The notes under the pieces were generated by a model. That model did not search any database, was not told where the DNA came from, and was given only the letters and a program-made list of their open reading frames with translations. 64,000 bases of DNA from an uncultured Flavobacteriales bacterium (GTDB lineage Bacteria; Bacteroidota; Bacteroidia; Flavobacteriales; Crocinitomicaceae), in NCBI GenBank assembly GCA_946479285.1, contig CAMLFH010000016.1:1-64000 (forward strand), in the 5' to 3' direction. Shown piece after piece: positions 29,122-38,300 of the stretch. Position 1 is the stretch's first letter; every line of letters starts with the position of its first letter. The translations under genes and the position numbers were made by a program.

Positions 29122-29151
29122 GTTAGGTCTGCAGGCTATTGCGTATTTTTG
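29120..29151 (+). promoter_or_regulatory. Predicted promoter of amidohydrolase operon
   Basis: TTG (29120-29122), a 21-base spacer and TATTTTTG (29144-29151) fit the Bacteroidota consensus. The start codon is 20 bases downstream. The -33 TTG overlaps the T-run of the preceding terminator. Confidence 0.6.
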
Positions 29152-29170
29152 AATAAAGATTCCATCAAAC

Positions 29171-30211
29171 ATGCAGAAACTAAAGATCAACGGTCACGGA
29201 CATATTTTACCCGAACCTTCGGAAATACCGAAATTCATGCGGGAAAAGAAATTGTTTTGGATAGATGATGATAAAAAATTCATGAGACAAGATGATTGGG
29301 CGCGGCCAATTACGGATCCAAGCTTCTTTTTTGAAGAGAAGATTGAATGGATGGAAAAGCACGCTATTGATCATGGTGTGATGCTGAATCTGTCCCAGGT
29401 CTACTGCAATGGCTGGGCAAAACAAGATACTTTCGATGCAATTCGCTGGCAGAACGATTTCAATGCAAGTGTCCAGGAACGCCGTCCGGATAAGTTTACC
29501 AGCGGATTTGTGGTCCAGCCGCTTTACATGGAAGATGCGCTGAATGAAATTCGCCGCTGTGTGGAAGATCTGAATATGAATTTGTTGTGTTTGCCTACAC
29601 ATTTTTTGAATAAAGAAAATGAATGGCTTTCGGTGGTTGATGATTCAACGCTGCCTTTGTTCGATCTTGCAAATGAATACAAACTGGCCATTGAAATTCA
29701 TCCGTATGACGGGGAGAAGATGGTTGCGTTGAAAGATATGTACTGGCGTTTTCATTTGGTATGGATGATGGCTCAAACAGCAGATACCCTGCACATGTAT
29801 GCACTAAAGGATTTTGTGAATAAATATCCGGAAATCCGCACGTGTTTTGCTCACGGCTGTATGCTTGGTCAGGCAAACTACGGAAGAAGACTGCAGGGAT
29901 TTGATGGTCGCCCGGATCTGTTCACAGAAACCCGCGATCCCCGGGCAAGTTTGGGGCACCCAAATTTGTTTTTCGATACGCTGGTTCATGATTCGTATAC
30001 TTTGCAATTGCTGAAAACACGTGTTGGTTCTTCCCAGATCGTTTCCGGGTTGGATGATCCTTATCCTTTGGGAGAAATGGAAGGAGTTGCAAATTCATAT
30101 CCGGGACGAGTGATTGATTTTGCTGTAGAAGTAGGAATTTTGGATCAAAAAGAGTCCGATGCAATCTGGCACGATAACGTGCTGCGGTGGCTTGGTAAGA
30201 CATCAATTTGA
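29171..30211 (+). CDS. ACMSD-like amidohydrolase family enzyme
   Basis: A 346-residue cytoplasmic metal-dependent TIM-barrel enzyme resembling 2-amino-3-carboxymuconate-6-semialdehyde decarboxylase (ACMSD) of the kynurenine route of tryptophan breakdown. Metal ligands expected for the family can be read in order: H9 and H11 in NGHGHILPEP, a histidine in IEIHPYDGEK, a histidine in CFAHGCML, and an aspartate in SGLDDPYPLGE (ACMSD has the equivalent DYPFPLGE). The length fits. No other kynurenine-pathway gene is nearby, so the assignment rests on motifs only, and another decarboxylase or hydrolase of the amidohydrolase-2 family is possible. The gene has its own promoter, and the next gene starts 6 bases after its stop, probably co-transcribed. 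Confidence 0.75.
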   Translation: MQKLKINGHGHILPEPSEIPKFMREKKLFWIDDDKKFMRQDDWARPITDPSFFFEEKIEWMEKHAIDHGVMLNLSQVYCNGWAKQDTFDAIRWQNDFNASVQERRPDKFTSGFVVQPLYMEDALNEIRRCVEDLNMNLLCLPTHFLNKENEWLSVVDDSTLPLFDLANEYKLAIEIHPYDGEKMVALKDMYWRFHLVWMMAQTADTLHMYALKDFVNKYPEIRTCFAHGCMLGQANYGRRLQGFDGRPDLFTETRDPRASLGHPNLFFDTLVHDSYTLQLLKTRVGSSQIVSGLDDPYPLGEMEGVANSYPGRVIDFAVEVGILDQKESDAIWHDNVLRWLGKTSI

Positions 30212-30217
30212 CGAATC

Positions 30218-32821
30218 ATGCTTCAAAAAAGTCTGTTTCTTCTTGTTTTATTCCTTCTAACGGGAATGAATGGCTTTTCACAGGGGAGAAGGGATTCGCT
30301 GGATCATTTACCCATCGAATACGGTAGGTTTGTAAAGAATAACAATCAACGCTTTGGCTTTTTCGAACGCTTAAAGAAGAACGGTAAAGACGAATACTTT
30401 GTGGAGGTCTATAAATCTGTTGGTAAAGCCCAAACAGATGTGGTAGATTTTAAAATCAACCGTTTCAAATATCCTTCCATCGATTCTATTGAGTTCTTCA
30501 TCCATGGAGACCGCATTGCAGGTACGCGTATCAGTGAGATCAAACAACGGATCTTTTTACCGGCATCCAATAAGGATTACGACCTGGTTGCGAAGTTTCG
30601 CGGGGGAATCGTTTCAACGCTTCATATTTCAATTTTGCCACCTGTAGATCAAAAGGTCCGAATCGTTCCTTTGTTGAAAACAAAGATTAATAGAGATAGT
30701 CTTGAAAACGAACTGAATCGTCTCTTTGGAGCGGCGAACGTACGCTTTGATGTAACGGTGGAACCGGTTTTTGAAAACGATGCATTGGATCATATTGGAA
30801 TTTTCGAGAATCCGGGAGCTGATCGTTGGAAATATACCGATCAAATGCGACACGTGCGCGATACTTACAAACAGGTTTACAAGGAGAAAGCAAACAACAC
30901 CATACTGTTTTTTGTAGTTCCGGGCTTTGTAAACCGGGAGCTGAAAGGCTACATGGTGAAAAATAAAGCCATGGGATTTGTGGTGAAAGCTGATTCGAAA
31001 GAGTTGTCTTATGAGATCGGGACCGAATACCTGGATGGTTTTGCTAATATTGAAGCGGCTGATGAAATAAGAAGAAATCGCGAAAGTTGGAACTTCGACA
31101 ATGAAGAATGGTTTCGGATCAATAAAAATCCACGTATTTATTCTATTATCGATGATTATGAAGAAGTAGTCACCAATAATGGATTGATTGCCTATTACTT
31201 CTTTGAAAAGTCAAAAGACGGAACGATTCTTCTGAAGAATAATAGTTTCCTGGCCTCAGTGATGCGTCCCATGAAGAAAAATACGTATTCGTACCACCTT
31301 CAGATCGACAATCTACTTTACAAAACGATCTTTCGGATTCGTTCAAAACCGTTTAACACGCTTCACATACTGAGTGTAATCGCATCGGTGGCCGGACTGA
31401 TTTATGGTTTTAGGAAATTGCGGGTATTGGTGCGGTCAAAAATGAAGAAACCGCGGTTGGTGTCTGTTATTTCACGTTTCATTCAGTGGACAGGAATGCT
31501 TGTTCTTTCTTATGTCCTCATTAAAGCTGTGGATATGGGGTATTCCTGGTTCGAGGTTACCGATGGAATTATCAAATCCTATTCCGGGATGGGTGAGAAA
31601 AAAGTGCTTGGTTTGTTGTTTGATAATTCGCATCCGGATAAACTGGAAGAGAAAAACATCGGGTCAGAAGTGATCATCAAGCGAAATAAAAACTATTTCC
31701 TTTATGAGCGAAAGAAAGTCCTGTATTTCAAAATGAATGTTTCTAAAAAGAATGTTCCTTTGAAACTGCGCCTGATTGCAAATTCGGATTCCCTGAAAAC
31801 AACTTTGCTGGATGGACCGATCGAAGCCGAAAGTCATTACATGATTGTCAAAATTTATTCAGCGAAAGGAAAATGGCTGCGAGACCAGGTCTACAATCAT
31901 TTGGGGGTTGATCTTACTGCCAAGTTGAAACTGCAGGATCCGCCAAAACGGGTGTTGATCTTTGTGGGTGGATACCGGCCAACTTCTCTCGGAAGTTCGT
32001 TCGAAGAAAATTTTGAGGATATCCGAAGCAACGGGCTGGAATTTCCCAATTCACTCAACCGTTTGTTTACCGAGGATCGCTACAATTACTGGCATCCGTG
32101 GCAGCAAATTGATGATACTTTCAAATTGAGAATTAATCCTTCGGAGTATTATTATGCAGACGGACATCATTCCGTTTCGACTTCCAATCACAGGAGTTTG
32201 CTGAATTTTAGCGCCAATTCAGGGATTTATCCAAAAAGATGCAGAAACCCTAAAATGCATATCTGCTACAGAACAAGTACCGTGGGTTCTAAGTTTTTCG
32301 GTTCTAAACGCGCACGGACTTATACTTTACTCGCAACAAAACCCAATAAAAAAGGATTTGCAATACGGGCCAATAGCGGGAGAATTGCGGGACGGAATTT
32401 GTATCAAATGCTCAACGAATTACCCAATTCTTCCAAAAATGACACCCTGTATTTAGTGGTTCACAGTATGGGCTTTGCATATGCCCAGGGAATGATTGAA
32501 CAATTGCGAGGCAAAATAAACTTTGGAGGATACTACATTTTAGCTCCTGAAAATGCAGCTGCCGGAACCGTTAACAGGAAAGAATGGCGGCAAGTTTGGC
32601 AATATGGAAGTAATTTGAATACCGTGAACCAGGATGCTCCGTGTTTACAGGATGGCGTGGCACCTCAGGCCTCAGTTACCGGACTAACAGAAGCACAGAG
32701 AATCTATTTTCCTTACAGTCTCTATAAACACAAAGGCTACTTTGATTCCCATTTCATAGGTTACTATGATTGGGTATTGCGGATTCAGAAGGGGAAGAAG
32801 GGATATATTCAGCAAAGGTAA
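30218..32821 (+). CDS. Large membrane protein with HSMG lipase-like motif
   Basis: An 867-residue protein that I cannot assign to a named family. Signal peptide (LQKSLFLLVLFLLTGMNGFSQ), a periplasmic region of about 360 residues, two membrane helices (about 385-400, ILSVIASVAGLIYGF, and 425-445, GMLVLSYVLIKAVDM), and a C-terminal domain with features of an alpha/beta hydrolase: a strand and loop RVLIFVGGYRPTS, the nucleophile-elbow-like HSMG with S750 (VVHSMGFAYAQGMIEQLRGK), and a late histidine in DSHFIGYYDW. The tip of the RHS protein at 41759-49897 has the same local pattern (HSMGAAYAEGLIEG, then YHAYTKWDK). It may therefore be a membrane-bound lipase or esterase, or a stand-alone relative of the toxin domain. 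It follows the amidohydrolase gene by 6 bases. Confidence 0.65.
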   Translation: MLQKSLFLLVLFLLTGMNGFSQGRRDSLDHLPIEYGRFVKNNNQRFGFFERLKKNGKDEYFVEVYKSVGKAQTDVVDFKINRFKYPSIDSIEFFIHGDRIAGTRISEIKQRIFLPASNKDYDLVAKFRGGIVSTLHISILPPVDQKVRIVPLLKTKINRDSLENELNRLFGAANVRFDVTVEPVFENDALDHIGIFENPGADRWKYTDQMRHVRDTYKQVYKEKANNTILFFVVPGFVNRELKGYMVKNKAMGFVVKADSKELSYEIGTEYLDGFANIEAADEIRRNRESWNFDNEEWFRINKNPRIYSIIDDYEEVVTNNGLIAYYFFEKSKDGTILLKNNSFLASVMRPMKKNTYSYHLQIDNLLYKTIFRIRSKPFNTLHILSVIASVAGLIYGFRKLRVLVRSKMKKPRLVSVISRFIQWTGMLVLSYVLIKAVDMGYSWFEVTDGIIKSYSGMGEKKVLGLLFDNSHPDKLEEKNIGSEVIIKRNKNYFLYERKKVLYFKMNVSKKNVPLKLRLIANSDSLKTTLLDGPIEAESHYMIVKIYSAKGKWLRDQVYNHLGVDLTAKLKLQDPPKRVLIFVGGYRPTSLGSSFEENFEDIRSNGLEFPNSLNRLFTEDRYNYWHPWQQIDDTFKLRINPSEYYYADGHHSVSTSNHRSLLNFSANSGIYPKRCRNPKMHICYRTSTVGSKFFGSKRARTYTLLATKPNKKGFAIRANSGRIAGRNLYQMLNELPNSSKNDTLYLVVHSMGFAYAQGMIEQLRGKINFGGYYILAPENAAAGTVNRKEWRQVWQYGSNLNTVNQDAPCLQDGVAPQASVTGLTEAQRIYFPYSLYKHKGYFDSHFIGYYDWVLRIQKGKKGYIQQR

Positions 32822-33118
32822 AGTGAAGATTCACTAGTAGTTGCAGTACGTTCCAGCTGAAAGAAGTTAGCAAAATGATTATTGGCCAATTTTGATGTAC
32901 TAGAATAATCACAAAATTTTTGTTTCTATCTATGAGAAAAATAGTTGTCATTTTTTGTAGTGTTTGATTGTGATTCATACTTATATAAACTATTTTTTTA
33001 GCTAGTTTCATATGTTTTTTTTGCTAAAGCTTATTTAAAATGTGAGAACTGTTAATTACATTTGCCCCGAATTTAATACCTAGCAAGATTCATACATCTA
33101 AATCAAGAATACATTAAT
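32822..33118 (+). promoter_or_regulatory. AT-rich intergenic region with -7 element before RHS operon
   Basis: No gene can be supported in this 297-base gap. TACATTTG at 33057-33064 matches the -7 consensus and lies 54 bases before the first gene of the RHS operon; no TTG is present at the -33 distance. No convincing terminator for the preceding gene was found. Confidence 0.45.
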
Positions 33119-33520
33119 ATGAAAAATCTCCTAACAGGATTGATGCTTTTGGTGTCAATCATCACTTTTTCTCAATCAGGTGACATAGACTTTTCTATGT
33201 CTTTTGTACAAAATCCATCTTTTATTGTCGGTTTGGACGAAGCTTCCAGTGAAGGGAATATCTTCCAGGTAAGAGTATCTGTTTCTTCTCCTGAGTCCTT
33301 GGGAGAGCTAAAAGTTCTGATTTATGAATTCCCTTCCAATACACTTTTGGGGATAACCAGGTTGAGCCATGAAGAAATTATGAGCGGCATCTATATGGAC
33401 GGCGAGCATCTGGTGTTTAATTTTCCTTATCTGGAACCGCATTTAAGTTACAAAGTGATCCTGGAAGCACAGAATACAAAAATGGGTTATCTGCCACTGG
33501 TTGAGAAAACCTTCCAATAA
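33119..33520 (+). CDS. Small secreted protein at head of RHS operon
   Basis: A 133-residue protein with a Sec signal peptide (KNLLTGLMLLVSIITFSQSG) and a mature part of about 115 residues that looks like one small beta-sandwich (IDFSMSFVQNPSFIVGLDEA ... LSYKVILEAQNTKMGYLPLV). I recognise no family. It is the first gene of a closely spaced run with the DNRLRE, shell and RHS genes (28 bases to the next start), so it is probably exported and works with them, perhaps as a surface or assembly component. That role is inference from gene order. Confidence 0.65.
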   Translation: MKNLLTGLMLLVSIITFSQSGDIDFSMSFVQNPSFIVGLDEASSEGNIFQVRVSVSSPESLGELKVLIYEFPSNTLLGITRLSHEEIMSGIYMDGEHLVFNFPYLEPHLSYKVILEAQNTKMGYLPLVEKTFQ

Positions 33521-33548
33521 ACTTAAACCAACTAAATCAATGACCCTT

Positions 33549-35336
33549 ATGAAAAGAATTTGGCTTTTATTTATTGTTATTAGCTGCAGCTTTTGTTATT
33601 CCCAGTCAGTTACAACCGTGACTCTTGCGACTACAGAAGATTCCTATACCTTTTCGGGAGCCCCAACGGGTATTTATTATACAAGTCCTACTAATTCGGT
33701 TTATGTGGATGCATCGTTAAATTATTACCGGTCATTTTACAAATTTGATTTAAGTTCGATTCCCCTCAATTCGGTAATTGTCACCGGTCAGCTTATGTTA
33801 ACGGAGGATGGTACCGAAAATGTGGGCGTGGTCAATTCTACTGAATTGTATGTGGATGCATGCAACTCCAGCTGGGACCAAACCACTTTGAATCACAACT
33901 CGGGGATCCAGAATAATCCAGTTCTGCCGACGGTAAGCATATCAAATCACCCGGGATGGTATCGGCAGATTGAATTAAAGGAGCATGTTCAGGCGATGGT
34001 TGATGATCGGGTACCTAATTATGGTTGGCGTATGAGACGAAATCCCGAGAATGTAGCCAGCTTAATTACCAAATACAGATCTAAAGAATCTACAGCGAAT
34101 AATAATTTCAAGCCTTTCTTATACGTTCAGTATTACCGAAGAGCTATTGTATCAGCAGCTGCCGTTGTTCACGCTTCAGGCGGATCTTCAAATGGTTCGG
34201 TTTCCCCCACAATTCTTTATGGTTCTTCCCCCACAAGAAGTTATCAGTGGTATAATTCGCTGGGAGCACAAATTTCCGGTGCCACGTCATTAAATCTGAT
34301 CAACCAGCCTTATGGTTGGTATGGATTAAAATCCTGGGGTACCACAGCGGGAGACACATTGTTCCAAGGCTTTTTGATTGGCAGCAAATGTGAAACGGTA
34401 GATATTTTATTTAATCCAGGCGCTGATTACGTAGATGATGCTTCTATCAACAATCACACCACAGGATCGGGTCTTGGGCTTTACGATCGGAAACAGATAA
34501 ACTCAGCCTCGACTACGTTGAATTCCACGGAACAGTGGACTAGTGGAACCTGGTTTAATCGTTCAAGTTTCCTTCGTTTTAAGTTATGGGTTGATCCGTC
34601 ACTGGCAATTAACGTTGCTAATATGACTATGTATGGTTCAGGTCACTATCCGCTTCACCGTCCGAACGATTCAAAGTTATCCCTGATTGAAGAAGACTGG
34701 ATTGAAACTGGCATATCATTTTCCAACCGCCCGGCAGTTAGTTCCACCGAATTTATTTCGATTCCGAATATACCAACCGGTAATGGTAACTTTGTTACTG
34801 ATGTGAGTGGTTATTTCAATTTCTGGAAGACGAATAATCTATTGAATCATGGTTGGGATTTAAGCTTAGCCACCTTTCTGAATCCGATTGTTTCAGGTGG
34901 TACCTATACAAGACACTCATATGAATCCTCGGACGGTATTAATAAGCCAAGTATTGCCTTCAAGGTTACTTTGTTGGACAACACCTGTGATTTCACTTCT
35001 TACTCGCGTTTTAGTGATGTCTTGGATGGGTCATTTGTCCGTACAATTCAAGGGAAACTTAAAATCCAGCTGAATGAGGATTACGACCAAAAGGCTGGCC
35101 GCTTTGTGAAGTTAACGCTTTATGATGCATCGAACAATCAGATTAAGGCCGGTATTAATCACGACGGTTCCATTGTCGGTCCTGCGTTGCTTCCGGCTAA
35201 ACTGCTTGAGTTTGATTACAATCAACACATTTTAGACCTGAACAGCTATGCTTTAGTTGTCGGGAATACCTATATTCTTGAACTTACGAATAGTAAGAGT
35301 GAAAAAACCTATATCAAATTTAAATATTACAACTAA
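33549..35336 (+). CDS. Secreted DNRLRE-domain protein
   Basis: A 595-residue exported protein. The start is placed at ATG 33549, because MKRIWLLFIVISCSFCYSQ is a clean signal peptide; an ATG three codons upstream (33540) is the alternative, and the frame reaching back to 33501 would overlap the previous gene. The N-terminal part (TEDSYTFSGAPTGIYYTSPT ... FYKFDLSSIPLNSVIVTGQL ... WRMRRNPENVASLITKYRSK) and a second region (DDASINNHTTGSGLGLYDRK ... RSSFLRFKLWV) both resemble DNRLRE domains, beta-sandwich modules often found in secreted proteins next to RHS repeats. It is 11 bases upstream of the shell-protein gene. It probably supports display or export of the RHS complex. Confidence 0.72.
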   Translation: MKRIWLLFIVISCSFCYSQSVTTVTLATTEDSYTFSGAPTGIYYTSPTNSVYVDASLNYYRSFYKFDLSSIPLNSVIVTGQLMLTEDGTENVGVVNSTELYVDACNSSWDQTTLNHNSGIQNNPVLPTVSISNHPGWYRQIELKEHVQAMVDDRVPNYGWRMRRNPENVASLITKYRSKESTANNNFKPFLYVQYYRRAIVSAAAVVHASGGSSNGSVSPTILYGSSPTRSYQWYNSLGAQISGATSLNLINQPYGWYGLKSWGTTAGDTLFQGFLIGSKCETVDILFNPGADYVDDASINNHTTGSGLGLYDRKQINSASTTLNSTEQWTSGTWFNRSSFLRFKLWVDPSLAINVANMTMYGSGHYPLHRPNDSKLSLIEEDWIETGISFSNRPAVSSTEFISIPNIPTGNGNFVTDVSGYFNFWKTNNLLNHGWDLSLATFLNPIVSGGTYTRHSYESSDGINKPSIAFKVTLLDNTCDFTSYSRFSDVLDGSFVRTIQGKLKIQLNEDYDQKAGRFVKLTLYDASNNQIKAGINHDGSIVGPALLPAKLLEFDYNQHILDLNSYALVVGNTYILELTNSKSEKTYIKFKYYN

Positions 35337-35347
35337 TAGCCTGATCT

Positions 35348-38300
35348 ATGTTCATCAATCGCAAAAAATCTGTTTTGAGAAATATCAGCATGTTACTCCT
35401 TGTCGGTATTGTTTCTCAAATTTCAGCTCCAGTTGTTTATGCAGCAGAGTTAAAAGTAAGAGGTTACGCTTATTCAGAGTCTCGTGGGGTTTCTGGTAAT
35501 GAGTTTTTAAAGACCCTATACGGGGCTTTGGAGAAGCTTTATTCGGGGATGAAAGATCCTTTGTCTGAGCAAGTACAAACGGAAGTTGTTTCCATGAATA
35601 GCCTGCCATCGGATGAAGGAACTGCTTCTGCAGTGATTCCGGAACAGGCAGAATCCATGAAATTGCAAAAAACTTTAGGTGGTCCAGGGCAGAGTGAATC
35701 TTCCGGATTTTCGTTAGGATCTACAGATGGAATGGTTGATAAATTCAGCGGGGATTTCAATCAGTCGATTCCATTAATGGATGTAGAAGGATTTCCATTG
35801 GTTTTATCTTATACGTCCAATGTAATCATGAATTCAGAAGCTTCGTGGGTTGGACTGGGATGGGATTTGAATCTGGGAGCAGTATCAAGAGATATGCGCG
35901 GAATACCGGATGAATTCAATGGTACGGATATGATCCGTAAAAAAGAAAATCAACTTAGTGAGGACTTAAAAGGGAATAAGAACGGTGGTTATTTAGCCAT
36001 GTCTTATTCTTTTGGTACATCAGATAATAAAGGAGTGATGTTTACTCCCTCCCTTCAGCTTACATACTTGTCAGGTAAATATACAAGTAACTTACTCGGT
36101 TTGGGTCACACCCGTGATTTCGGTTTGGAAATACGCTTTGATCTAAGTACGGACCAGGAATTAATCAAAGGCTCACCCACTGAAAAAGGGGGAGTGTTCG
36201 GTTTGAATTTCGGATTGGGTTATACTAAGGATAGTAAGCGAGGGTCCGGATTGAATACGAGCTATGGAGCCGGTTTTGGATTTGCAAAATCGGGTAATAA
36301 CGTTGGAGCAAATATGAGTTTCGGTATCAACTCTAATTCCAGAGAGGGATTAACAGATTGGACCACTGGATTTAATTTAGGAGGAAAGCTGAACTCACAT
36401 TCAGCATCCATTTCACATGTAGCATCGGCACCTTATGGCACTCAAACGGTTATTCCGGGTATATCCATGGGAAATACGTCGAGTAGTTTTCAATTCAATT
36501 TTGATGCTTTTGTTGCTGTTTCAGCCGGAATAACTGTTCAGGCAGGTTATTTAGGTCAGAAATACAACAATAAAAGTTCGGTAGATTATAACGGCACAGA
36601 ATACCAGCAGCCTGCATTGGGTTATCTTCATAATGGAAAACGTTACAGTTTTCCAAGCGGTTCGATGGTATTGATGGATTATCAGCGTACAAATGATCAG
36701 GAATATTCCGAAGAGATGAAACATTTGCCTGGTTCTTTTCAAACCTTTGATTTGTTCTATTACAGCTCTCCAACTCAACAGGGCTCTTTCCGTGCCAACC
36801 GGACAGATTTTGGAACTTATTTTGATCCTGCTGTAATTTCACAACACAATAGTCTATCGGATGCGGAATTGTCTGAGTTTTATGAGAAAATACCCGATAT
36901 CCTAGCCGATATTTTAGGAACTGTCCTCTCGCCTGATGTGGTGAATTTGAGTATTGGGGTCTTGTGGAAGAACGGGCTTAAAATTCAAATTGGTTTAGGA
37001 TTGGGTAAGCAGGAGGTGGAAACAGAGTATAATACCGATTGGGATCACGGGACTAATGCAGCATTGCTAAAGTTTACCGCTCAAAATCAGGGAAATTCAT
37101 TTGACAATACGACCTATTTCAAGACTTTGGGAGAATCCACTCCAACTGAAATGGGAGCCTGGTCTTATATGGGTGGAAACAGTCTTTCCTCTTTTAATGT
37201 TGCCGAGGCCGGGAAATCGATCAATGTTGGGGCCGATCTGAATGGCACTCCTGTAGTCAGTAATACTTTGAATTCCTTGAATAAAAAACCGATAAGAGCT
37301 ACGGCAATCAATCCTATCACTGCAAGTTCCAGCGTGACTTCCATTCAGAACTATCCATCGACGGTTAATATCGCTCATAATTCACTTCCACGCATATCAG
37401 GTTACAAAAAAGCAAATCATATTTCGGAAGTTGAGATCATCGATGAATCTGGTGTGAAGAATGTTTACGGAGTTCCGGCTTATAATAAAAGCTATTCAGA
37501 AGTTTCTTTCTCAAGCGGCGGATTATCTACCTCCGGAAATGTGGTAAGTTATAATTCCAGTGGGGCTTTTGCTGATAATTCCACTGGAAACACACGTGGG
37601 AGGTCTAACTATTACAACAAAACAACGATGCCTGCATTCGCTCATTCGTTCCTGCTGACCCAGGTGCTTGGCCCGGATTACGTTGACAGAACCAGTGACG
37701 GACCTAGTTTGGATGATGTTGGAAGCTATCATAAGATCAATTACAGGCAGATCACGGACAGTTATAAATGGCGAATTCCTGTGAGTGGATCGGTATCCGC
37801 TGGCTCCACTCCGATAGCTTATCACAATCCCGGATTTTTGGGAACCAACCTGGATGATGTAGGTAATTATTCATTCGGAGAAAAGGAATTGTGGTACGCA
37901 CATAGTGTTGAAGGAAAAAACTTAATTGCCGTATTTATTTTAAGTGATCGTAAAGACGGTCACCAGGCAGATGAGAACGGGCTAATAAATCCTTCAAACG
38001 CATCATTGAAGAAGTTACAAAAGTTGGATAAGATCATCTTATATAACCGCAATGATTTTCTCAACAATGGCAATAATGCAACAGCTTTACAAACCGTGTT
38101 GTTTGAGTACAATTACTCTCTTTGTTTAAATAACCCATCCAACCAGGAAACGTATGGTGGAAACTCAGCGGAATCTGGTAAGTTGACCTTAAAAAAAATC
38201 CGTATAATGGGAGGTAAGTCCCAGGAAGGAGCCCTGAGCAGTTATGATTTTGATTATTCGGAATACAATCCGAGTTTTAGTTACCAGAACGTTGATGGCT

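Noticed and set aside
32754..33011. 85-codon minus-strand frame between the HSMG gene and the RHS operon
   Set aside because: It runs into the 3' end of a clearly coding gene, has low-complexity AT-driven sequence, and shows no promoter or family.
33501..33548. Upstream TTG start for the DNRLRE gene
   Set aside because: It overlaps the preceding gene, and the real signal peptide begins at ATG 33549.
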